This document shows positions 1 through 6,107 of a stretch of DNA of 6,114 bases, piece after piece. Source of the stretch: Saprospiraceae bacterium (GTDB lineage: Bacteria; Bacteroidota; Bacteroidia; Chitinophagales; Saprospiraceae). The stretch spans positions 1 through 6,114 of the forward strand of contig JALZVB010000100.1 in NCBI GenBank assembly GCA_023300835.1. The letters run 5' to 3'. The position numbers and the translations under genes were made by a program. The notes beneath the pieces are model-generated. The model was not told the DNA's origin, did no database searches, and saw only the letters and a program-made list of their open reading frames with translations. Position 1 is the stretch's first letter. Each line of letters starts with the position of its first letter.

Positions 1-495
1 CTAGACAGAGCTACAACTTCTAATGAATCACTGAAAAAAGAGATAGAAAAACTCAGAGAAAAGTACAAAAGAGATGTAGCTGATGGAATAAGTTGGAGAT
101 CTGACAGAAGCAACTTACTTAATAACCTCAAAGACTTGGAGAACAAGTACAATCGCAGTTCATTACAATCCAAGGAATATCAGTCTAAGTATGAAAAACA
201 AGAAGAAAAGATAAGTGAGATCCGTGTTATGGCCAGAGAAATAAAAAGCCTGAAAGCCAGGGTGAAAAAGTACGAAGCCGATATTGTATACTGGGAAAAG
301 AAACACTACGATACACATCATGAGCTTGCGCAAATAAAAAAGAAGTCTTTTGCCACTGACGATACACTAAGAGAACTAGAAGCAAGCCGTAAAAGCGACG
401 AGATTATTAAGGAATCTCTTAAAGCTCAGATTACTGATTTCAAAAATAAGTTTGTTGATGTCAACAACAAGTACAGAGAAATGGTATCCAAATAA
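1..495 (+). CDS. Coiled-coil protein of unknown function, 3' end only
   Basis: The frame is open from the first base of the window to the TAA at 493-495, so this is the last 164 residues of a longer gene. A TTG at 136 could be taken as a start, but coding continues unbroken upstream of it, so I treat the 5' end as missing. The visible part is almost entirely charged and helical (Lys, Glu, Asp, Arg, Gln, with spaced Leu, Ile and Val), as in a long coiled coil. Examples are the stretches around KKEIEKLREKYKR, EIKSLKARVKKYEADI and LRELEASRKSDEIIKESLKA. No catalytic motif, membrane segment or Cys cluster is visible. It may be structural or a scaffold, but I do not recognise the family and assign no function. 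A terminator about 140 bp downstream separates it from the next operon. Confidence 0.8.
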   Translation, partial: LDRATTSNESLKKEIEKLREKYKRDVADGISWRSDRSNLLNNLKDLENKYNRSSLQSKEYQSKYEKQEEKISEIRVMAREIKSLKARVKKYEADIVYWEKKHYDTHHELAQIKKKSFATDDTLRELEASRKSDEIIKESLKAQITDFKNKFVDVNNKYREMVSK

Positions 496-590
496 CTGGA
501 TTATCAAATAGATAAAATATCAATATTACATTTCCATAATGTAATAATTACCCCATATGGGAGGCAAAAATATCATAAGCGTTACTATCT

Positions 591-621
591 TTGCATTGTC
601 GATAAAGAAGTACTAGCTTTT
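591..621 (+). promoter_or_regulatory. Candidate Bacteroidota-type promoter (weak)
   Basis: TTG at 591-593 is followed, after a 20-nt spacer, by TAGCTTTT at 614-621. This resembles the Bacteroidota TTG-N19/20-TAnnTTTG pattern with the last base wrong. Transcription would start near 628, directly in front of the hairpin at 636-658, so it would give either a very short RNA or a leader that must pass the hairpin to reach the TPR operon. In AT-rich DNA this match may be chance. Confidence 0.2.
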
Positions 622-635
622 AAAATAATCTGAAC

Positions 636-670
636 GGCCACGACCTCAAGTTGTGGCCTTTCTTTATTTT
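636..670 (+). terminator. Rho-independent terminator after the coiled-coil gene
   Basis: Arms GGCCAC (636-641) and GTGGCC (653-658) pair perfectly. The stem extends inward by GAC/GTT (one G-U), giving 9 bp with loop CTCAA, followed by a T-rich tail (TTTCTTTATTTT). It most likely ends transcription from the gene finishing at 495. The G-U pair and the T-rich tail fit the plus strand. Confidence 0.75.
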
Positions 671-796
671 ATTACTTATCTTTCGGAACCATTCGGTTTG
701 ACAGAAATCTATTTGGTCTTTCTTGCGTTACAGATGAGACAGCAAGAACTGTATCTAACAAAATTGACACCTTTTTCATTATATCTAATGATAGTT

Positions 797-2602
797 ATGA
801 AATATTATATATCACTTCTCACCTTTCTATTCTTTACACTAGTGGCAAGTGCACAGGATTCCAGACTTGCAACTCAGTATTACAACTCAGGAGAATACGA
901 GAAAGCCGCTGCGGTATATCTTAAGATGTATCAAAAACAACCCAATTCTTACTACTATTTCTCTCAATATGTAAAGTCATTAATTGCTCAAGAAGATTAT
1001 CCTGCCGCAGAGAATGCTATAAAAAAGGAAATCAAGAAGAATCCGCAGAATGTAGAACTCTATGTAACATTCGGTAATCTATACGAGCGACAGTCTATGC
1101 CAGAGAAAGCTGAAGCCCAGTACAGGCATGCGATAGATAATATGCCTGCTGATGTAGCCGTCATAAACAAGCTAGGGAATGAGTTTTTACGTAACACGAA
1201 GTATGACCTAGCCATTGAAGCCTATCTTAAATCTCAAGATGTATTGAATGACAAAAACATCTTTGCTAATAACCTTGCAGACTTGTATAAGCGAATTGGT
1301 GATATTCCCAAAATGATACAATACTATATCGCAGCAGCAGAGAAGAATACACAGCAGATAGATTATTTCAAAACCATTTTTCAGCGTAATGTAAATACTG
1401 ACGAAGGGAAAGAGGAACTCCGCTCACAGTTATATGCCAAGATCCAAGAGAATGACTCAAACCTCGTATATCCTGAACTATTAGAATGGGTTTATATAGA
1501 ACGTGCTGACTACTATAGCGCATTGAAACAAGCTCGTGCAATGGACAGAAAACATGACGAGAATGGTTCACGTGTAATGAACATAGGCAATATCGCTTAT
1601 AACTCTAAGGACTATGATACAGCCATAAGTGCTTACGAATATATCATAGAAAAAAAAGGAGCCTCTAACGGCTATTTCCTTGATGCCAAAGGCGCCATAC
1701 TCAAGACACATGTCAAAGAGGTAACAGAAAGTTATGACTACACTGCAGGACAGTTAGACACATTGGACAATGAATACAGTACATTTATTGAAGAGATGGG
1801 TATAAATCCCAAAACTGAATTAATAGTAAAACAATATGCTGAATTTCTGGCGCTGTATAAGAATGATCTCGGTAAAGCCATCAGTGTACTAGAAAATCTT
1901 GTGGGGATAAGCAGTGTCAACAAATATGTAAGAGCCAATGGTAAAATATCTATGGCTGATTATTATCTCATGCAAGGCGAAATATGGGAGGCAACACTTT
2001 TATATTCGCAAGTAGAAAAGGCATTTAAGGAAGAGTATCTAGGAGAAGTGTCAAGATTCAAAAATGCACAACTGGCATATTACGCCGGTGATTTTGAGTG
2101 GTCACAAGAACAATTCAAAATCTTGAGGACAGCTACAACCAGATTGATATCTAATGACGCCATCGATATGTCAATATTTATTATGGACAACATGGGCCTC
2201 GATACGACAGATGTTCCGTTACAGATGTTTGCAGAATCTGAACTACTTACACTACAGAACAAACATGATGAAGCTTTCGCCAAATTAGACTCCATAAGTA
2301 TCCTCTTTCCTAAGCATGCTCTGGAAGATGACATCTTATATCAGAAAGCAAACCTACATCTCACACTTAAGGATTACGAAAAAGCCAAAGAACTGTATAC
2401 CACTATATATTCTGAATACAAGGAAGAAATAAGAGCAGATAATGCCCTATTTAAACTGGCTTCATTATATGAAAATCAACTAGAGAATCCAGAAGAGGCT
2501 ATGTTATTATACGAGAAACTGTTTATAGATTTTTCTAATAGTACTTTTGCAATAGAAGCGAGAAAAAAATTCAGAACCCTAAGAGGAGACAATGTCCAAT
2601 AA
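797..2602 (+). CDS. Secreted tetratricopeptide-repeat (TPR) protein
   Basis: A 601-residue protein if started at the ATG at 797. I chose this start because it gives a textbook signal peptide: MK, a hydrophobic core YYISLLTFLFFTLV, then ASA with predicted cleavage before Gln20. The ATG at 788 would add three residues, and the upstream GTG at 653 lies in a terminator stem. The mature protein is a chain of TPR-type helix pairs, including residues about 24-55 (YYNSGEYEKAAAVYLKMY), 70-170 (PEKAEAQYRHAI, YDLAIEAYLKS), 265-285 (DYDTAISAYEYIIE) and 515-595 (DYEKAKELYTTIYSEY, PEEAMLLYEKLF). The C-terminal block resembles the YbgF/BamD style of repeat, ending in an AIEARKKFRTLRG segment. TPR proteins act as protein-protein scaffolds; export places this one in the periplasm or at the outer membrane, partner unknown. 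It has no lipobox Cys. It heads the operon, and its last 11 bp overlap the DUF4286 gene. Confidence 0.88.
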   Translation: MKYYISLLTFLFFTLVASAQDSRLATQYYNSGEYEKAAAVYLKMYQKQPNSYYYFSQYVKSLIAQEDYPAAENAIKKEIKKNPQNVELYVTFGNLYERQSMPEKAEAQYRHAIDNMPADVAVINKLGNEFLRNTKYDLAIEAYLKSQDVLNDKNIFANNLADLYKRIGDIPKMIQYYIAAAEKNTQQIDYFKTIFQRNVNTDEGKEELRSQLYAKIQENDSNLVYPELLEWVYIERADYYSALKQARAMDRKHDENGSRVMNIGNIAYNSKDYDTAISAYEYIIEKKGASNGYFLDAKGAILKTHVKEVTESYDYTAGQLDTLDNEYSTFIEEMGINPKTELIVKQYAEFLALYKNDLGKAISVLENLVGISSVNKYVRANGKISMADYYLMQGEIWEATLLYSQVEKAFKEEYLGEVSRFKNAQLAYYAGDFEWSQEQFKILRTATTRLISNDAIDMSIFIMDNMGLDTTDVPLQMFAESELLTLQNKHDEAFAKLDSISILFPKHALEDDILYQKANLHLTLKDYEKAKELYTTIYSEYKEEIRADNALFKLASLYENQLENPEEAMLLYEKLFIDFSNSTFAIEARKKFRTLRGDNVQ

Positions 2603-2948
2603 AACCATGCAGACCAATCCTTTACTGTTTAACATAACCCTAAAACTAGCTGATGCCATTGCTGACAAATGGCTTACAGCAATGAAAAAGGATATACTCC
2701 CTTATTGTGTAGATGGTAAGATCATCGTGTCATCACAGGTTAACAAATTGCAGTTATCAGAAAATGATAATGAGAGTACATATGCGGTTCAATTTACATT
2801 TGCGACAGCTCACATTTATAACTCAGAAGGTCTACCAGCCCTAGATAAATTTCTAAAACTACTAGATAAGCAGTTTGCCAATCAATACGTTTACTTTACC
2901 ACTAAAATGGAGGTATTGCATTTCGTCTCAGTTCCTTCGGATAACTAA
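2592..2948 (+). CDS. DUF4286 family protein
   Basis: A 118-residue, probably cytoplasmic protein matching the DUF4286 family as I remember it: an N-terminal strand and amphipathic helix (LLFNITLKLADAIADKWLTA, residues 11-30, followed by MKKDILP), a central STYAVQF strand (about 63-69), and a closing helix plus strand (LDKFLKLLDKQF, then VYFTTKMEVL). The layout is ferredoxin-like and the length is usual for the family, whose function is unknown. The ATG at 2592 overlaps the end of the TPR gene by 11 bp. A purine-rich GAGGAG at 2584-2589 lies just upstream but is probably incidental, since this phylum makes little use of Shine-Dalgarno pairing. A second ATG at 2607 would remove the overlap and leave the conserved part intact, so the exact start is uncertain. 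Pairing with a TPR gene fits my recollection of Bacteroidota genomes; the rsmA neighbour I also associate with it is absent. Confidence 0.82.
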   Translation: MSNKTMQTNPLLFNITLKLADAIADKWLTAMKKDILPYCVDGKIIVSSQVNKLQLSENDNESTYAVQFTFATAHIYNSEGLPALDKFLKLLDKQFANQYVYFTTKMEVLHFVSVPSDN

Positions 2949-2957
2949 GGGCCTAAT

Positions 2958-4253
2958 TTGAAGTCATCCCCCTCATCTAGACTCTCGAATACAAGAGCGA
3001 TCATTCTTCTTTTTCTTGCCAATGCTGTTTCAGGTATGGCACAGGGAATAAGTATGCTAGCTATTCCATGGTATTTTGCACAACAAGATCAACTGGGATT
3101 ATTCGGTATTGTATATCTGATTACTAATATTCTATCCATGTTTTGGGTTCCAGTAAGTGGATCCATTGTAGATAAGTACGATCGTAAAAAAGTCTTTCTA
3201 TTCATTACCATGATAGGAGGATGTATATTAGGAACCGTGACCACTCTTGGCTATTCCTTGGGAGAATTACCGCTTTTGATCGTAGGATCAGTATTCATGA
3301 CTACTTTCCTCCATTACAATATTCATTATCCTTGTTTGTATGCATTTGTACAAGAGATAACAGAAAGAAAATATTACGCTAGGATGACCTCAGTACTCGA
3401 GATTGTAGGTCAATTAACAACCATAATGGCAGGGGCACTGGCTACCTTATTACTAGAAGGCACTCAGAATGGTCAACTCAAAGTATTCGGTACAACCATA
3501 GATATAGGCGTAAATATTTCTAAGTGGGACATCCATGAGATATTTCTCGTCGATACGATTACCTATTTTGCATCTTTTATTATAATCCTGTTCATCAGTT
3601 ATACCCCCATATTAGAGAGAGAAACTGAAACAGGTGGTATTGCAGAAAGGCTAAAAGCGGGATGGACATACCTTATCCAAGACAGACCCACTATGTGGTT
3701 TGGTGTATTTTCCTTTACAGTCTTTCTGGCTATGTTATTGGAGGCATTTTACTTAGGTGTTTCTTACGTAAGTAATCACCTCCAAGAAACAGGAGATGTC
3801 TATGCTAATTCCAAAATGGCTTATTCCAGTGGTGCCATTCTGATAGGTCTTAGCATCAGGCATATATTCAAAAAAGTCAATATCCCATTGGTTACAATAA
3901 TACTGACGATTGCGATGGCTATAATTTTCTTTGTGCTTTCTGCCACTAACAATACGACCTTGTTTTTTGGAATGATGTTATTAGTAGGTATCTGTAATGC
4001 AGGGACAAGGATAGCACGGATAACATATTTGTTTAAAAACGTAGCCAATCAATTTTTTGGAAGAGCACATAGTGTATTTTTTCTATTCAATGTGGCCTTA
4101 CGTATTGTTATGTTGGCTGTATTCACACGACCATTCTTTCAGCTAAGTGACAACATTGTGTATGCCTATGTTATAACGGGGGTAATGTTATTGATGTCAA
4201 CAGTAGTTCTTATAAAACACTATCGTACTTTCGATCTTAATATCTCAAGTTAA
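2958..4253 (+). CDS. Major facilitator superfamily (MFS) transporter
   Basis: A 431-residue inner-membrane protein with about 12 hydrophobic helices (roughly 13-40, 47-68, 79-98, 103-128, 144-166, 193-215, 247-270, 288-302, 309-328, 334-355, 368-392, 399-419) and a hydrophilic central loop at about 216-246, the usual 6+6 MFS plan. The loop between helices 2 and 3 carries MFS motif A as GSIVDKYDRKKV (residues 68-79), with its Asp and Arg-Lys-Lys. The substrate cannot be read; efflux of small molecules is the commonest role for similar proteins. A roughly 26-residue polar stretch between helices 5 and 6 (about 167-192) is longer than typical. The start is probably a TTG at 2958: the frame is closed by the DUF4286 stop at 2946-2948, only GGG CCT AAT intervene, and the first in-frame ATG (3036) falls within helix 1. 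It lies 9 bp after DUF4286 and 4 bp before the protease gene. Confidence 0.88.
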   Translation: MKSSPSSRLSNTRAIILLFLANAVSGMAQGISMLAIPWYFAQQDQLGLFGIVYLITNILSMFWVPVSGSIVDKYDRKKVFLFITMIGGCILGTVTTLGYSLGELPLLIVGSVFMTTFLHYNIHYPCLYAFVQEITERKYYARMTSVLEIVGQLTTIMAGALATLLLEGTQNGQLKVFGTTIDIGVNISKWDIHEIFLVDTITYFASFIIILFISYTPILERETETGGIAERLKAGWTYLIQDRPTMWFGVFSFTVFLAMLLEAFYLGVSYVSNHLQETGDVYANSKMAYSSGAILIGLSIRHIFKKVNIPLVTIILTIAMAIIFFVLSATNNTTLFFGMMLLVGICNAGTRIARITYLFKNVANQFFGRAHSVFFLFNVALRIVMLAVFTRPFFQLSDNIVYAYVITGVMLLMSTVVLIKHYRTFDLNISS

Positions 4254-4257
4254 TGTA

Positions 4258-4995
4258 ATGGCAGGTAGAGAATCCGCACATTTAGTTACCCTTCTAGGTA
4301 TTCCTATTAAAGTCCATTGGACATTTAGCTTTATATTGGTCTTTATAGGATATATCGCCTTCACTGAAAATTTAAGCTTTCAAGCGACTTGCTCATTTGG
4401 CCTATATGTTTTTTGTCTCTTTACCTGTGTAATCTTACACGAATATGGACATGCACTTATGGCCAGGTATTACGGTATACAGACTACTGATATTATCATC
4501 TCACCTATAGGTGGACTCGCAAGACTAGAGAATATGCCGTCCAAACCTGTACAAGAACTCATGGTAGCCATAGCGGGCCCAGCCGTAAATCTTGTCATCG
4601 CAACAGTTATATTAGGTATCTTATATCTGAAGGGAATCAGAGGCCTCATGCCAGATACTGATGATTTCGTTCTACTTATTACTAATCCTATTGGGTTTCT
4701 ATTCATGTTATTATTGATGAATATAGTCCTGTGCCTGTTTAATCTTATACCTGCTTTTCCTATGGATGGTGGCAGAGTATTGAGAGCCCTACTTAGTCTC
4801 AAATTACCTAGACTCATAGCCACTTTTATAGCCGCTATGATAGGAAAGTCTATTGCTATTGGATTTGTTTTATTTGGGGCTTATCATCAGATATTTGCAC
4901 TGTTCTTTATTGGAATATTTGTCTTTGTAATGGCTGGCAAGGAATATAAAATGCTAAAGCAAAGAGAAGAACAATTGACACAACGTAACGATTAA
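4258..4995 (+). CDS. Site-2 protease family (M50) zinc metalloprotease
   Basis: A 245-residue polytopic membrane protein. The zinc motif HExxH is present as HEYGH at residues 61-65, at the end of a hydrophobic helix. The third zinc ligand is expected in the NLIPAFPMDGGR segment (162-173), with Asp170 as the ligand. Other M50 marks are IGGLARLENMP (84-94) and GPAVN (107-111). Site-2 proteases cut transmembrane segments of substrates such as membrane-bound anti-sigma factors. All catalytic residues are present, so the enzyme should be active. The organisation resembles the SpoIVFB/Rip3-like branch, but no CBS domain pair follows: the protein ends in a short charged tail (KEYKMLKQREEQ). There is no PDZ domain, which argues against an RseP-type enzyme. 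The ATG at 4258 lies 4 bp after the MFS stop, and it is the last gene of the operon. No anti-sigma substrate is encoded in the window. Confidence 0.92.
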   Translation: MAGRESAHLVTLLGIPIKVHWTFSFILVFIGYIAFTENLSFQATCSFGLYVFCLFTCVILHEYGHALMARYYGIQTTDIIISPIGGLARLENMPSKPVQELMVAIAGPAVNLVIATVILGILYLKGIRGLMPDTDDFVLLITNPIGFLFMLLLMNIVLCLFNLIPAFPMDGGRVLRALLSLKLPRLIATFIAAMIGKSIAIGFVLFGAYHQIFALFFIGIFVFVMAGKEYKMLKQREEQLTQRND

Positions 4996-5177
4996 GAACC
5001 ATTAAAGTAATTCTCTCTCCCCTAGAAATTAAAAACCCAAGTTAAACTCAATTCTAACTGATAAAAGTCAAAAAAACAGCTCTGCTCCAAACGAACAAAA
5101 AAAGGGACTATTTTCATCAACAGAATTGACGAGAATAATCCCAAATTAAGGGTGTTAAGTCGCCTATTGGACGGCAT

Positions 5178-5203
5178 TTACTTCAAAAAGTAACACATTT
5201 TTT
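5178..5203 (+). terminator. Weak terminator candidate downstream of the operon
   Basis: TTACTT (5178-5183) and AAGTAA (5188-5193) form a 6-bp stem with loop CAAA, followed after four bases by a run of six T (5198-5203). The stem is short and AT-rich. An alternative pairing GTGTTA (5152-5157) with TAACAC (5191-5196) overlaps it and sits closer to the T-run. Either could serve as the missing terminator of the operon ending at 4995. Confidence 0.3.
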
Positions 5204-5254
5204 ACCAGATTTCTGCAATACTTTCACTTCAGTCGATAATAGTAGTACTTAAAC

Positions 5255-5284
5255 TTGTTTTTATCCTGATATTGACGACATTTG
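5255..5284 (+). promoter_or_regulatory. Likely promoter of tRNA-Leu
   Basis: TTG at 5255-5257, a 19-nt spacer, then GACATTTG at 5277-5284. This fits the Bacteroidota TTG-N19-TAnnTTTG pattern with one mismatch. It predicts a start near 5290, about 10 nt before the mature tRNA, which suits a single tRNA unit. Confidence 0.45.
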
Positions 5285-5300
5285 CGATTCAATGATATCA

Positions 5301-5384
5301 GCCCCAGTGCTGGAATTGGTAGACAGGCATGGTTGAGGGCCATGTGTCCTTATGGGCGTGAAAGTTCGACTCTTTTCTGGGGCA
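5301..5384 (+). tRNA. tRNA-Leu, anticodon GAG
   Basis: A full cloverleaf can be folded by hand. The acceptor GCCCCAG (5301-5307) pairs perfectly with CTGGGGC (5377-5383), with discriminator A5384. The D-stem is CTG/CAG (5310-5312, 5324-5326) with GGT in the loop. The anticodon stem is CATGG/CCATG around loop TTGAGGG, with anticodon GAG at 5335-5337. The long variable arm (5345-5359, stem GTCC/GGGC) is typical of leucine tRNAs. The T-arm is GAAAG TTCGACT CTTTT. It reads CUC and CUU leucine codons. The 3' CCA is not encoded (CTT follows A5384) and must be added by nucleotidyltransferase. The gene stands alone with its own promoter and terminator. Confidence 0.96.
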
Positions 5385-5397
5385 CTTATTGAGGTAA

Positions 5398-5423
5398 GAA
5401 GGGGCTTTTTAGTCCCTTTTTTT
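5398..5423 (+). terminator. Rho-independent terminator of tRNA-Leu
   Basis: AAGGGGCT (5399-5406) pairs with AGTCCCTT (5411-5418) across a TTTT loop, running into a T-run to 5423. The single non-Watson-Crick pair is G-U when read on the plus strand but A-C on the minus strand, so it serves the tRNA on the plus strand. Confidence 0.85.
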
Positions 5424-5467
5424 ATGTTTTTAAATTTCAAACAATAAACCTAACTTTATTAAACACA

Positions 5468-5497
5468 AAGGAAGCTACCCCTAAAGGCAACTTCCTT
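5468..5497 (-). terminator. Minus-strand terminator after the decayed gene
   Basis: Read on the minus strand, AAGGAAGTTGCC pairs with GGTAGCTTCCTT as a 12-bp stem with two G-U pairs and loop TTTAGG, followed by TGTGTTTAATA. On the plus strand the same two positions become C-A mismatches, so the structure suits minus-strand RNA. It lies about 30 bp beyond the natural stop (5530-5532) of the decayed gene and is probably its former terminator. The T-tail is imperfect. Confidence 0.6.
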
Positions 5498-5529
5498 ATA
5501 TGTATATTATAATATTTTAAAACAATCTA

Positions 5530-6044
5530 TTACTCAACAACCTCAAAGCAGAAAATACCACTCCAATCTATATAGACACTACCTCCATCAAAATGTTCTT
5601 TATCTATATTTTTCTATCCTTCTCGATTTATCACGATACACCACTTTATCTAGATAAATAAGCTCATCTAGAAAGTCATAATAGTGAGGGTCTCATTGAA
5701 CGGTGCCGCAAATATAGAAATAGCTATCCGGACATCTCCCTTCAAATTGACAGGCATCCTTTTCTGCATTACGATCTGAATTTCCACTACATGCATTTGA
5801 CATATACTGATCAAAAAGGAGAGTAATATATTTACCTGGTTTCTCAAATACAATCTTGTATTCAAAATGGTACATAGAATTCTCATATACCATATGGTCC
5901 TCTCATATCATCTGACACATGAGACTGGAAATTGTATCTGGTATTGTATTTCTCCTCGTCCACTATAAGTTCATTGACTCTATATCCTGACTCCCATTCA
6001 TCTTCGAAAGTGACAATTATAGTCAACAACTGCGCTGTATAATT
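5530..6044 (-). pseudogene. Decayed gene for a hypothetical protein (two frameshifts and an in-frame stop)
   Basis: Three pieces read as one continuous protein of about 170 residues. Piece 1 (6044-5895) includes LLTIIVTFEDEWESGYRVNE and RYNFQSHVSDDMRG. A +1 frameshift between 5902 and 5886 leads to piece 2 (5893-5696), with MYHFEYKIVFEKPGKYITLL and the Cys-rich ACQFEGRCPDSYFYICGTVQ. A TGA at 5693-5695 interrupts it; the same frame continues with HYYDFLDELIYLDKVVYRD. One extra A in the run at 5613-5609 shifts into piece 3, DKEHFDGGSVYIDWSGIFCF, ending at TAA 5532-5530. Alternating strand-like and aromatic residues suggest a secreted beta-rich domain. I do not recognise the family. No start codon or signal peptide is visible: a TAA closes the frame at 6047-6045, beyond which it is open again to the window end, so the N-terminus is damaged or missing. 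A terminator lies downstream. Sequencing error could explain one lesion, hardly all three. Confidence 0.75.
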
Positions 6045-6075
6045 TTAGAAAACGAGTAATTTATTGTATAACTTT

Positions 6076-6107
6076 AAGGAGATTTCAAAATTGAAATCTC
6101 CTTTTTT
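6076..6107 (+). terminator. Strong hairpin plus T-run at the window end
   Basis: AAGGAGATTTC (6076-6086) and GAAATCTCCTT (6093-6103) form a perfect 11-bp stem with loop AAAATT, and the second arm runs into six T (6102-6107). The tail favours the plus strand, yet no plus-strand gene precedes it for about 680 bp after the tRNA terminator. On the minus strand the tail is only TTAAAGTT, so it might act weakly for a minus-strand gene lying to the right of the window. Confidence 0.65.

Larger units (their letters stand above)
496..796. other. Intergenic region between the coiled-coil gene and the TPR operon
   Basis: About 300 bp without a supported gene. It contains an AT-rich inverted repeat at 524-546 (arms ATTACATT and AATGTAAT, loop TCCAT) without a T-run, a 10-bp palindrome CCCATATGGG at 552-561, a weak promoter-like pair near 591-621, and the terminator hairpin at 636-658. 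The frame of the following TPR gene is open leftward to a GTG at 653, but that GTG lies inside the terminator stem and the extra 48 residues do not look like part of a secreted protein, so 653-796 is treated as leader. It should contain the operon promoter, but I found no good match to the Bacteroidota consensus there. TTGACA occurs at 698-703 and 764-769 without a convincing -10 partner. Confidence 0.6.
4996..5300. other. Intergenic region between the operon and tRNA-Leu
   Basis: There is no convincing gene here. Positions 5022-5193 are unusually free of stop codons. A minus-strand ATG frame runs from 5177 to 5022 (51 residues, hydrophobic, ending WVFNF), and two plus frames are open at 5033-5149 and 5065-5193 but lack an ATG. 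None has recognisable motifs or initiation signals, so none is called. The segment could be a decayed coding region or a dispersed intergenic repeat. Further right are a weak terminator candidate (5178-5203) and the likely tRNA promoter (5255-5284). No strong terminator for the four-gene operon was found directly after 4995. Confidence 0.5.

Noticed and set aside
136..138. TTG at 136 as the start of the coiled-coil gene
   Set aside because: The frame is open and equally coiled-coil-like from base 1, so the gene continues beyond the window.
524..561. Inverted repeat ATTACATT/AATGTAAT and palindrome CCCATATGGG as operator sites
   Set aside because: Both are short, AT-rich or simple, and no regulator gene is nearby. 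They are kept only as a note in the intergenic entry.
653..796. Longer N-terminus for the TPR protein, starting at GTG 653
   Set aside because: That GTG is part of the terminator stem, and the extension would bury a clean signal peptide beginning at 797.
4470..4823. Minus-strand ORFs inside the TPR, MFS and protease genes
   Set aside because: They overlap well-supported plus-strand genes and have no motifs or start context of their own.
5301..5530. tRNA-Leu as an integration (att) site for a mobile element
   Set aside because: No repeat of the tRNA 3' end was seen further right in the window, and there is no integrase. The decayed gene beside it is only suggestive.
5668..5886. 72-residue minus-strand ORF
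   Set aside because: It is a shadow frame over the better 66-residue piece, which continues in register with flanking protein-like sequence.
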